From: CAYMND01 sp964465065
GTDB taxonomy: Bacteria; Acidobacteriota; Aminicenantia; UBA2199
DNA length: 21,293 nt
NCBI GenBank assembly: GCA_964465065.1
Contig: CAYXHZ010000055.1
Coordinates: 1 to 21,293 of the forward strand
Reading direction: 5' to 3'
The stretch's first letter is position 1; every line of letters begins with the position of its first letter. The translations under genes were made by a program, and so were the position numbers. This document shows positions 1 through 6,461 of the stretch, in pieces. The notes under the pieces are model-generated. The model saw only the letters and a program-made list of their open reading frames with translations. It had not been told where the DNA came from and ran no database searches.

Positions 1-36
1 TGATATATTAGCGGTGGCGCTCCGGTCCGGAGGAGT

Positions 37-702
37 TCAGTTGCTGAATTTGCGGTACAGGTTGTCGACATCTTCCTGCGAGGCCAGAACGATCATGATG
101 TCGCTTTCCTTGAGCAGGAAATCGCCGCCCGGGTTGAGGATCGTCTGCTCCGGGATCAGGGACTTGATGGCCACGACGGTGGCGTTGTATTTTTTGCGCA
201 GGTCGATCTCGGCCAGGGATTTGCCGATGAAGGAGTCGGGCGGCGCGAACTCCTGGATGACGAAGCCGGCTTCGATGGGCAGGTAATCGAGCAGGTTCTT
301 GCAGGTCAGCCGGCTGCCGAGCTTGATGGCCATATCGCGCTCCGGGTAGGAGATCTCGCTGGCTCCGACCAGGGACAGGATCTTCTCGTGGTCCTCGCTC
401 AGGGCTTTGGCGATGATGTGGCCGACTCCCAGTTCGTTGAGGTGGTGGACGATGATGATGCTCGATTCCATTTTCTTGCCGGTGGACACGATGACTGCGT
501 CCATTTCGGTCAGGGCCAGGGATTGCAAATTTTCCTTCTTGGTGGCGTCCATGGTCACCGGCTGGGTGGCGATGTCCTTGATTTCGTTGACCCGGTTTGG
601 GTCCGCGTCGATGGCGATGATTTCACAGTTTTTCTGGGCCAGGGCTTTGACCAGGCTGCCGCCGAAGCTGCCCAGACCGATCACGGCGAATTTTTTCGGC
701 AT
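37..702 (-). CDS. ktrA: KtrA/TrkA-type potassium channel regulatory (RCK) protein
   Basis: Cytoplasmic gating subunit that binds a nucleotide (NAD(H) or ATP/ADP in the family) and controls a KtrB/TrkH-type potassium translocating channel. The 221-residue product has the usual KtrA length. An N-terminal Rossmann fold (RCK_N) is seen as GLGSFGG at residues 9-15, with the acidic residues Asp32/Asp34 closing the second strand. An RCK_C domain occupies about residues 135-221. TrkA of enterobacteria is a double-length protein, so this single-unit form is KtrA-like. The start at 702 is supported by GGAGAAACC directly upstream and by a promoter at 724-751. The membrane partner KtrB is not in the window and could lie beyond its left edge, downstream of this gene. 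Family assignment is firm; the exact partner is inferred. Confidence 0.9.
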   Translation of the reverse strand: MPKKFAVIGLGSFGGSLVKALAQKNCEIIAIDADPNRVNEIKDIATQPVTMDATKKENLQSLALTEMDAVIVSTGKKMESSIIIVHHLNELGVGHIIAKALSEDHEKILSLVGASEISYPERDMAIKLGSRLTCKNLLDYLPIEAGFVIQEFAPPDSFIGKSLAEIDLRKKYNATVVAIKSLIPEQTILNPGGDFLLKESDIMIVLASQEDVDNLYRKFSN

Positions 703-723
703 GGTTTCTCCAATATGGCAGTA

Positions 724-751
724 ATTTTAGCAAATCTGCGCCGTTTGTCAA
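724..751 (-). promoter_or_regulatory. Predicted sigma-70-type promoter of ktrA
   Basis: Read on the minus strand, a perfect TTGACA (746-751) is followed after 16 bases by TAAAAT (724-729). Transcription would begin near 717, giving a leader of about 15 bases that contains the GGAGAA ribosome-binding site of ktrA (ATG at 702). Confidence 0.65.
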
Positions 752-765
752 AACCCGATCCGTCT

Positions 766-2163
766 TCAGTCGGGTGTCTGACCGCTCTCGTCGTCTCCGG
801 TTTGGCCGATCTCCAGGCTTTCGAGTTTTTTATACAGGTTGCTGCGCGGCAGATCGATTTCGCGGGCGGTTCGGGCCAGGTTGCCGCCGTTTTCCCTGAT
901 TTTGTATTGCAGAAAGGCCTTCTCGGATTGCAGCTTGAAGTCTTTCCAGGTGCGGATATGGCCGAAATCGTGGCTTTGGCTGGTACTGTCCGCCTGGTTG
1001 AACGGCGGTGGCAGGTGGGCCGGCTCGATCAGCGGCCCGTCGCAGATGATCAGCATCCGTTCGATCAGGTTGCGCAGCTCGCGGATGTTCCCCGGCCAGT
1101 TATGCTGGGTCAGCAGCGACAGGACCTGAGGCGAAACCTGTTTGCGCTTGAAGTTGTGCTCGCTGGAGAAGAGTTCGATGAAGTGATCGATGAGCGGCGG
1201 GATGTCGTCGCGGCGCTGGCGCAGGGCCGGGACCTGGACCGGGAAGACGTTGAGCCGGAAGTAGAGGTCTTCGCGGAATGCGCCGGTTTGGATGGCGGCC
1301 GCCAGGTCCTTGTTGGTGGCGGCGATGATGCGCACGTCCACCTGACGGATCTCGGCGGTGCCGACGCGCTGGATCTCTCCTTCCTCCAGAACCCGCAACA
1401 CCTTGGCCTGGGCCTTGAGGCTGAGATCGGCCACCTCGTCGAGAAAAATGGTGCCGTGGTGGGCGCTTTCGAATTTTCCGGTCTTTCTCTCGAAGGCTCC
1501 GGTAAACGAGCCCTTTTCGTGTCCGAACAATTCGCTTTCGATCAGTTCGTCGGGAATGGCCGCGCAGTTCACCTGTACGAAGGGGGCGTTGTGACGCGAG
1601 GAGTTTAGGTGGATGCGGCGGGCGATCAGTTCCTTGCCGGTTCCGCTTTCACCGGTGATCAGGACGGTGGTCGATGTCCGGGCCACGCGGTCGACGGCGC
1701 CGAGCAGTTCGCGCATGGCCAGGGAATTGCCGATCAGCGAATATTTCTTTTCGGTGATCCCCTTGAGGGTGACGTTTTCCCGTCGCAGTTGACTCTTTTC
1801 GTAGGCGTTGCGGACGGTCAGCAGCAGCTTGTCGCGGGAGATCGGTTTCTCGAGAAAGTCGAAGGCGCCGTATTTGGAGGCGGCGACAGCTTCCTCGACT
1901 CCGGAATGGCCGGAAATCATGATGATTTCGGTAAAAGGGTTGATCTCCTTGAGCCCTTTGAGGACCGTCAGTCCGTCCAGTCCGGGCATGCGCACGTCGA
2001 GCAGGACGATATCGGGTTGCTGGGTCTTGAACATTTCCAGACCGTCCAGGCCGTTGGCGCTGGTGATGACCTTGTACTGTTCGTAGGCCAAAACCATCTC
2101 GATGGACTGCAGGATATTTTTCTCGTCGTCGATGACCAGGACCTTGATTTCTTTTTCTGACAT
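766..2163 (-). CDS. NtrC-family sigma-54-dependent response regulator
   Basis: Two-component transcription activator of 465 residues with three domains. The receiver domain (about 5-120) has the acidic pair Asp12/Asp13, phospho-acceptor Asp56 and switch residues Ser84 and Lys106. The AAA+ sigma-54 interaction domain (about 143-370) has Walker A GESGTGKE at 172-179, the sigma-54 contact loop as GSFTGA at 219-224 (a known variant of GAFTGA) and Walker B ending in Asp243-Glu244. A Fis-type helix-turn-helix ends the protein (about 420-455). The frame stays open far upstream, antisense to the SMUG1 gene, but the receiver domain begins at the ATG at 2163, which is taken as the start. No Shine-Dalgarno is present; the promoter places transcription start at the ATG itself. 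No histidine kinase is in the window, so it is an orphan here and its targets are unknown. Confidence 0.93.
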   Translation of the reverse strand: MSEKEIKVLVIDDEKNILQSIEMVLAYEQYKVITSANGLDGLEMFKTQQPDIVLLDVRMPGLDGLTVLKGLKEINPFTEIIMISGHSGVEEAVAASKYGAFDFLEKPISRDKLLLTVRNAYEKSQLRRENVTLKGITEKKYSLIGNSLAMRELLGAVDRVARTSTTVLITGESGTGKELIARRIHLNSSRHNAPFVQVNCAAIPDELIESELFGHEKGSFTGAFERKTGKFESAHHGTIFLDEVADLSLKAQAKVLRVLEEGEIQRVGTAEIRQVDVRIIAATNKDLAAAIQTGAFREDLYFRLNVFPVQVPALRQRRDDIPPLIDHFIELFSSEHNFKRKQVSPQVLSLLTQHNWPGNIRELRNLIERMLIICDGPLIEPAHLPPPFNQADSTSQSHDFGHIRTWKDFKLQSEKAFLQYKIRENGGNLARTAREIDLPRSNLYKKLESLEIGQTGDDESGQTPD

Positions 2164-2169
2164 GCCCCG

Positions 2170-2199
2170 GTTATAGCACAGATTCCGATCCGGGTTCAA
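2170..2199 (-). promoter_or_regulatory. Predicted promoter of the response regulator, leaderless type
   Basis: On the minus strand TTGAAC (2194-2199), an 18-base spacer and TATAAC (2170-2175) form a good sigma-70-type promoter. Only 6 bases separate the -10 box from the ATG at 2163, so the expected first transcribed base is the A of the start codon. This agrees with the absence of a ribosome-binding site. Confidence 0.6.
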
Positions 2200-2207
2200 T
2201 GTCAGAG

Positions 2208-2222
2208 GGCCGTTCGTCGGCC
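2208..2222. promoter_or_regulatory. Inverted repeat between divergent promoters
   Basis: GGCCG-TTCGT-CGGCC is a perfect 5-base dyad with a 5-base centre. It sits between the -35 boxes of the minus-strand response-regulator promoter (ending at 2199) and the plus-strand SMUG1 promoter (starting at 2230). The position suits a regulator acting on both genes. The repeat is short and GC-rich in a GC-rich genome, so it may be chance. Confidence 0.3.
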
Positions 2223-2229
2223 GAAAGGC

Positions 2230-2259
2230 TTGCCAGCCCGGCGGAACCTGGTCTATGAT
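2230..2259 (+). promoter_or_regulatory. Predicted promoter of the SMUG1 gene
   Basis: TTGCCA (2230-2235), an 18-base spacer and TATGAT (2254-2259) give a sigma-70-type promoter. Transcription would start near 2266, leaving a short leader with a purine-rich ribosome-binding site (GGAAGAGG) just before the ATG at 2284. Confidence 0.5.
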
Positions 2260-2283
2260 ATGGGGAAAATCCGGAAGAGGACG

Positions 2284-3045
2284 ATGAACGAACCCGACAA
2301 CGATACAGTGCGGCTGGTAATCGCCGAATACGAACGCCTGGCCGACGAGACGCGCGACTGGAAGGTCGGCAGCCCGGCGGCCTTTGTCTACCGCCCGCTG
2401 GATTATGCCCGTACCGCCCACCAGGCCTACCTGCGGCGCTATCTGCCCGCCCGCCCCCGTTGCATCTTTCTGGGGATGAATCCGGGACCGTTCGGCATGG
2501 CCCAGACCGGTATCCCGTTCGGGGAGGTGGCGACGGTACGGGATTGGCTGGGAATTCACGATGGCGTCTTTCCCCCGGGCGAAACCCATCCCAAAAAGCC
2601 GGTGCTGGGGTTTGCCTGCCGGCGTTCGGAAGTCAGCGGCCGGCGTCTGTGGGGACTGTTCCGTCAACGCTTCACCAGCCCGGAAGCTTTTTTTACCGGG
2701 CATTTCGTCATCAATTACTGCCCGCTGCTGTTCCTCGATGTCAATGGCGCCAACCTGACCCCGGTCCAGCTGGCGGCTGCCGATCAGCATCGTCTGAATG
2801 CGGTCTGCGATGCCTCCCTGCGCCGGTTGATGATCGCACTGCAGCCCGAGTGGGTCATCGGTGTGGGCAAATTTGCAGTCGATCGGGCGGTCAGGGCTCT
2901 GGACGGTCTGGACATCCGTGTCGCGTCCATCCTGCATCCCAGCCCGGCCAATCCCCAGGCCAACCGGGATTGGGCCGGCTGCGCCGCCAGGACCTTGATC
3001 GAGCTCGCGGTCTGGCCGGCGGCGGCATTTGCAGAAAAGGCTTGA
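2284..3045 (+). CDS. SMUG1-type uracil-DNA glycosylase
   Basis: Base-excision repair enzyme that removes uracil (and in the family 5-hydroxymethyluracil) from DNA, acting in the cytoplasm on the chromosome. The 253-residue product carries the hallmark motif 1, GMNPGPFGMAQTGIPFG, at residues 64-80 including the catalytic-site Asn66, and motif 2 HPSP beginning at His218. An internal NYCPLLFLD segment matches the uracil-recognition region. Motif 1 is nearly identical to the vertebrate SMUG1 motif, so this is the SMUG1 family and not Ung or a family 4/5 enzyme. An in-frame TTG at 2230 could extend the protein by 18 residues, but the ATG at 2284 follows GGAAGAGG and a promoter lies at 2230-2259, so 2284 is preferred. 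It is divergent from the response-regulator gene. Confidence 0.92.
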   Translation: MNEPDNDTVRLVIAEYERLADETRDWKVGSPAAFVYRPLDYARTAHQAYLRRYLPARPRCIFLGMNPGPFGMAQTGIPFGEVATVRDWLGIHDGVFPPGETHPKKPVLGFACRRSEVSGRRLWGLFRQRFTSPEAFFTGHFVINYCPLLFLDVNGANLTPVQLAAADQHRLNAVCDASLRRLMIALQPEWVIGVGKFAVDRAVRALDGLDIRVASILHPSPANPQANRDWAGCAARTLIELAVWPAAAFAEKA

Positions 3046-3070
3046 GCTTTTTTGGGCCGCGACTTATCAT
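3042..3070 (+). promoter_or_regulatory. Predicted promoter of the aldo/keto reductase, leaderless type
   Basis: TTGAGC (3042-3047) overlaps the SMUG1 stop codon. A 17-base spacer leads to TATCAT (3065-3070). Six bases then precede the ATG at 3077, so transcription should start at the start codon. No Shine-Dalgarno is seen in those 6 bases (TGAAGC). Confidence 0.55.
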
Positions 3071-3076
3071 TGAAGC

Positions 3077-4015
3077 ATGGAATTGTTCGATTATCAGGCT
3101 GCGGTCAGGGCCGAGCGGCGCGAGCTGCCGGCGGCGGACTTTTCGCTCAGCGTTCCCGTTCAGGGCTGCGGACGTATCTGCGACTGGGGTATGAGCACCG
3201 ACGAACTGTCGGATCATCTGGCCAGTCTGATCGACGACATGGGGGTGACCAGCTTCGATCACGCCGACAATTTCGGCGACTACGAAGCGGAGATCCGTTT
3301 CGGTGAGGCCCTCAAACGGACATCGCACAACCGTCACCATATCGAACTGATCGGCAAGTGCGGGTTGCGAACGGTTTCGGCCAAGTATCCGGAGCACCGT
3401 CTGGAACACGTCGACACCCGCAAGGAACACATCCTGGCGGCGGTGGGCGCTTCGCTGGTCCGGCTGGGGACCGATTACCTGGACCTTCTGCTCATCCATC
3501 GGCCCGATCCGTTGTCGAGAGTCGAGGAACTGGCCGAGGCCTTCGAGCTCCTGGCCCGCAAGGGCATGGTGCGGGCTTTCGGGGTGGCGAATTATTCGCC
3601 CCGGCAGTGGCGCAACCTGGCGGCCGTCAGCCCGCGGCCACTGGTCTGCAATCAGATCGAATGCTCGCTGTTGCATATGCAATCCCTGCTGAACGGCGTT
3701 TATGACGATCTGCTCGGCGATGGTCTGCTGCCTCTGTTCTGGTCGCCGCTGGCCGGCGGACGCTTGGTGGACGGCCGTGACGACCGTGTCGGCGAGCTGC
3801 TGTCCCTGCTGGCCCAGATCGGCGACCAGATGGACCTGACCCCGGCCGGCGTGGCCCTGGCCTGGCTGACAGCCCTTCCGGGGCGTCCGGTGCCCATGCT
3901 GGGAACAGGCAATCGCCAACATCTGCTCCAGGCCATCTGCTCGATGAAACAAAGGCTCGACCGCCAGGATTGGTTCGCCCTCTGGGAGGCTGCGGCCGGA
4001 CATTCGCAAGCCTGA
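3077..4015 (+). CDS. Aldo/keto reductase family protein (YdhF-like), catalytic Tyr replaced by Phe
   Basis: Soluble 312-residue TIM-barrel protein of the NAD(P)H-dependent aldo/keto reductase superfamily, closest in pattern to the YdhF subgroup (FDHAD followed by GEALK, GKCG, LLIHRPDP). Three members of the usual tetrad are visible: Asp61, Lys94 and His141. The proton-donor tyrosine, five residues after the Asp in DxAxxYG, is Phe66 here (DHADNFGDY); Tyr69 lies three residues on. The codon reads TTC, so the change is unambiguous in this sequence. The cofactor region near the C-terminus (PMLGTGNRQHL) is intact. The substrate is unknown, and the substitution means reductase activity should not be assumed. 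It starts 31 bases after the SMUG1 gene, with its own promoter. Confidence 0.88.
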   Translation: MELFDYQAAVRAERRELPAADFSLSVPVQGCGRICDWGMSTDELSDHLASLIDDMGVTSFDHADNFGDYEAEIRFGEALKRTSHNRHHIELIGKCGLRTVSAKYPEHRLEHVDTRKEHILAAVGASLVRLGTDYLDLLLIHRPDPLSRVEELAEAFELLARKGMVRAFGVANYSPRQWRNLAAVSPRPLVCNQIECSLLHMQSLLNGVYDDLLGDGLLPLFWSPLAGGRLVDGRDDRVGELLSLLAQIGDQMDLTPAGVALAWLTALPGRPVPMLGTGNRQHLLQAICSMKQRLDRQDWFALWEAAAGHSQA

Positions 4016-4062
4016 GTCCCGGTTTCGACGGCTGCGTTCAAGCCGTTCGCTCGGGCCGCCGA

Positions 4063-4068
4063 TATATT
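4063..4068 (+). promoter_or_regulatory. Possible -10 box of the YjfB-like gene
   Basis: TATATT ends 5 bases before the ATG at 4074, the same geometry as the leaderless promoters of the neighbouring genes. A matching -35 is poor (TTCAAG at 4037-4042, 20-base spacer). No ribosome-binding site is seen before the ATG. Confidence 0.3.
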
Positions 4069-4073
4069 CGCTG

Positions 4074-4256
4074 ATGGATATTTCCGCAGTTGCCGAGCAA
4101 GTCAGCGCCGAGCAGATGCAGCTGGTCTACCAGATGCGCGATATGAGCGCTCTGAAAGGGGCCATCGAGGTCCAGGCCATGGTTCAGGCCGAGCTGACGG
4201 CCATGATCCGGGAAATCTTGCCGAATCTGGCACAGAACATCGATGTCCTGGTCTAG
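4074..4256 (+). CDS. YjfB-family small putative motility protein
   Basis: A 60-residue protein resembling the YjfB family of small proteins, annotated as putative motility proteins mainly because family members sit in flagellar regulons; the molecular role is not known. Recognition rests on the short MDIxAxA-type start, the helical middle rich in Met, Gln, Ala and Glu, and the closing pattern PNLAQNIDVLV, which matches the family ending (hydrophobic then NIDVxV). No signal peptide or membrane segment is seen. The gene stands alone between the aldo/keto reductase (58 bases upstream) and the convergent ROK kinase (6 bases downstream). No flagellar genes are in the window. It appears to lack a Shine-Dalgarno and may be leaderless. 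Confidence 0.72.
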   Translation: MDISAVAEQVSAEQMQLVYQMRDMSALKGAIEVQAMVQAELTAMIREILPNLAQNIDVLV

Positions 4257-4262
4257 AGGATA

Positions 4263-5333
4263 TCAGAGCAGACGACTCATGGCGAAGTGGTAGGCGCCGA
4301 CGGCCACCGCCTTGCTGGTTCCCAGCCGACTGATACCCAGCGGGATTTTTTTGCGGGCCAGATAGGGCTGGTTGCCGTCCAGCATGATTTCGGCAGGGCG
4401 CATGAATTCCGCCGCTTCGACCGGGTTTTCAGTGTTGTAGACCGTCGACTCCAGGCGGGGGAAGCCGTTGATCTGGCCGTTGAGTTCCCGCATCAGCGCC
4501 GGCAGGAAATGCCGGGCCGCTCCCGACAGCCCGCCGCCGATGACCACGGCGCCGTCGATCAGGGTCAGGGCGTTGGCCAGGGCGTCGCCCAATACCTCGC
4601 CCAGACAGCGGTAACTTTCACAGGCGGCGGCATGATCGGCGGCGCTGTCGTCGTCGGCGATGGCGGCGATTTCCTTGGGCTCGGGCACTTCCTGCGGCTT
4701 TCGGCCGGTCAGTTCGGCGAAACGTTTTTTGACGGCGCGGATACTCACCCCTTCCTCGGCGTTGAGTGCGCTATTCAGCTTGTGGCGCAACAGCCAGATC
4801 TCGGCGGCGGCCGAACAATCGCCGATCAGCATGCGGCCGTCGCAGACGATGCCGCCGCCGAAACCGGTGCCGATGGTCACGGCCAGCAGGTTGCGGTAGC
4901 AGCGCTGCTGACCGGTTTGGGCCAGGCTGCGGTTTATGTTGGGCAGAAATCCGGCCATGGCTTCACCGAGGGCGAACAGGTTGCCGTCGTTGTTGATGAA
5001 CACGGGCAGTCCGAAGTGTCCGGTCAGAATTCTGCCCAGCGGAACCCCACCGCGAAAAGCCGGCAGGTTGTTCAGGTCGCCGATGACGCCGTTCTCGTAA
5101 TCGGCCGGTCCGGGGAAGGCGAAACTGATGGCCGACACCTCCTCGCGCAGCGAGTTTTTCAAATACTCGAAACCGTGGATCATGGCATCGATACAGGCCT
5201 GGAGGTTGGCGCCGTCCACGGGAAGTACCAGCGGCTGGCACAGATCCTGCTGGGCATGGACGGCGTGAAAGGAGAAAGTGGTGCCTCCGGCATCCAGGGT
5301 CAGTACGGCAGCTTGGGATTCTTTGCCGGTCAT
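4263..5333 (-). CDS. ROK-family sugar kinase (putative mannokinase/glucokinase)
   Basis: Cytoplasmic ATP-dependent hexose kinase of 356 residues, third gene of the mannoside operon. The phosphate-binding loop DAGGTT is at 14-19, the catalytic aspartate is Asp116 in INNDG, and GTGFGGG is at 155-161; a second glycine-rich IGGGLSG motif is near the C-terminal third. The zinc-binding CxCGxxGCxE element of classical ROK kinases is missing; the corresponding stretch reads GDCSAAAEIWLLRHKLN, followed by AEEGVSIRA, which places it in a distinct ROK subgroup. It starts 3 bases after the permease stop, so the two are surely co-transcribed. Given the GH92 enzyme upstream, mannose is the likely substrate, but this is inferred from context; glucose or another hexose is possible. 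Confidence 0.87.
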   Translation of the reverse strand: MTGKESQAAVLTLDAGGTTFSFHAVHAQQDLCQPLVLPVDGANLQACIDAMIHGFEYLKNSLREEVSAISFAFPGPADYENGVIGDLNNLPAFRGGVPLGRILTGHFGLPVFINNDGNLFALGEAMAGFLPNINRSLAQTGQQRCYRNLLAVTIGTGFGGGIVCDGRMLIGDCSAAAEIWLLRHKLNSALNAEEGVSIRAVKKRFAELTGRKPQEVPEPKEIAAIADDDSAADHAAACESYRCLGEVLGDALANALTLIDGAVVIGGGLSGAARHFLPALMRELNGQINGFPRLESTVYNTENPVEAAEFMRPAEIMLDGNQPYLARKKIPLGISRLGTSKAVAVGAYHFAMSRLL

Positions 5334-5336
5334 GGA

Positions 5337-6461
5337 TCAGGCTCCCTGATGCTTTTTTTGCAGCGAAACGGCCAGCAGATAGGCAAAACACAGGGCCGGG
5401 ACGGTGAAGGGCAACGCCGCGCTTCCTCCCCCCAGTCTGGCCATGATCAGGGGCACCAGGGCGCCGCCGCTGATGGCCATGCACATCAGCCCGCTCAGCT
5501 CGGAAGCGCGCTCGGGGCGGCGTTCCACCGTGATCGAGAACAGCATTGGCCAAATGTTGGCAAAACCCAGGCCGCTGACGACGATCGCCGGGATCAGCAA
5601 AAATTTCAGGCCGCTGAGAATCAGCAGGATCCCCGCCAGACCCAGGGCGGCCGAAAGGCGGAAGAAGGCCTGGGCGCTCAGTTTCATGCTGCCGGCCAGG
5701 AGGCGGCCGACGGTCACGGCACCCAAAAAGAAGCTGGGACCGAACAGGGCGGCCTGGTTTTCGCTCCAGCCGCCGCTCTGCAGCAGGGGCTTGAGGAAGG
5801 TGGTCATGCACACCTCGGCGCCGACGTAGACAAAGATTCCCAATACAGCCAGGGCGAACGGCTTTTCGCGCAGCAAGGCCAGTGAATCGGCGAATTTTGG
5901 GGGCTTTTCCGCCTTGGTTTCCATTATTTTCACCGGGCGCAGGCTGACCAGGGTGATCAGGGTCATGGCCAGAAAGATGGGGAAGGCGCCGCGCCAGCCC
6001 ATGGAGGAAAACACGCTCAGCGCGGTGACGGCGGTCACCAGGTAGGCCGAGGCGGTCGAGCCCACGCCCTTGATGCCTTGGGCCAGGGCCAGGTTGCGGC
6101 TGTACTGTCCGGGTCGGCTGACATCGCGCATGATCGGATTTCCGGACACCTGCAGAAAGGTGGTGCCGATGCCCAGCAGGAAGATGCTGGCCAGGAGGAG
6201 GGGAAAAGGCGGCTCGAAGAAAGTCGGGACGGCCAGGGCGACGCTGCACAGGACCAGTCCCAGGGTCAGCAGGTTTTTCTTGCCGATGCGCGCGGCCAGC
6301 AGGCCTCCCGGGACGCTGAAACAGGCGAAGGCGATGAACACGAAAAACGGCATCAGCGCCGCCATGAACGGGTTGCTGGCGACTGCGCTGGACAGAGGTC
6401 CCATGGCGTCGGCGACACCCATCAGCAGAAAGGTCAAAAAAATCGGGATGGCTTTGATCAT
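5337..6461 (-). CDS. MFS sugar permease, FHS (FucP/GluP-like) family
   Basis: Inner-membrane sugar:proton symporter of 374 residues with about 12 hydrophobic segments throughout its length. The FHS signature is seen in the fourth-helix region as LQVSGNP, and a FSVPGGLLAARIGKK loop follows helix 2 as in this family. The central cytoplasmic loop (about 175-190, MEXKAEKPPK) divides the two six-helix halves. The ATG at 6461 overlaps the GH92 stop as ATGA, and GAGGAAAG lies just upstream inside the GH92 gene, so translation is probably coupled; a longer frame reaching 6542 lies within GH92 and is not used. It most likely imports the mannose released by the GH92 enzyme for phosphorylation by the ROK kinase encoded next. 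Confidence 0.87.
   Translation of the reverse strand: MIKAIPIFLTFLLMGVADAMGPLSSAVASNPFMAALMPFFVFIAFACFSVPGGLLAARIGKKNLLTLGLVLCSVALAVPTFFEPPFPLLLASIFLLGIGTTFLQVSGNPIMRDVSRPGQYSRNLALAQGIKGVGSTASAYLVTAVTALSVFSSMGWRGAFPIFLAMTLITLVSLRPVKIMETKAEKPPKFADSLALLREKPFALAVLGIFVYVGAEVCMTTFLKPLLQSGGWSENQAALFGPSFFLGAVTVGRLLAGSMKLSAQAFFRLSAALGLAGILLILSGLKFLLIPAIVVSGLGFANIWPMLFSITVERRPERASELSGLMCMAISGGALVPLIMARLGGGSAALPFTVPALCFAYLLAVSLQKKHQGA

Noticed and set aside
20..32. CTCCGGTCCGGAG inverted repeat after ktrA
   Set aside because: Only a 4-base stem remains once a realistic loop is allowed, and no T-run follows on either strand.
388..1608. Long plus-strand open frame of about 400 codons opposite ktrA and the response regulator
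   Set aside because: Its translation is low-complexity and has no domain pattern. It lies fully antisense to two well-supported genes and is a by-product of high G+C content.
2164..2937. N-terminal extension of the response regulator by 258 codons
   Set aside because: The extension is antisense to SMUG1 and shows no domain; the receiver domain begins exactly at the ATG at 2163.
3033..3055. AAAAGGCTTGAGCTTTTTT as an intrinsic terminator after SMUG1
   Set aside because: The stem is short and AT-rich with a mismatch, and the sequence also contains the -35 box of the next gene's promoter; a terminator is not convincing.
5236..5251. Sigma-54-like -24/-12 match (TGGCAC, 5 bases, CTGCT) as a target of the NtrC-type regulator
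   Set aside because: It lies inside the ROK kinase gene in antisense orientation, the -12 element is imperfect, and no gene follows on that strand.
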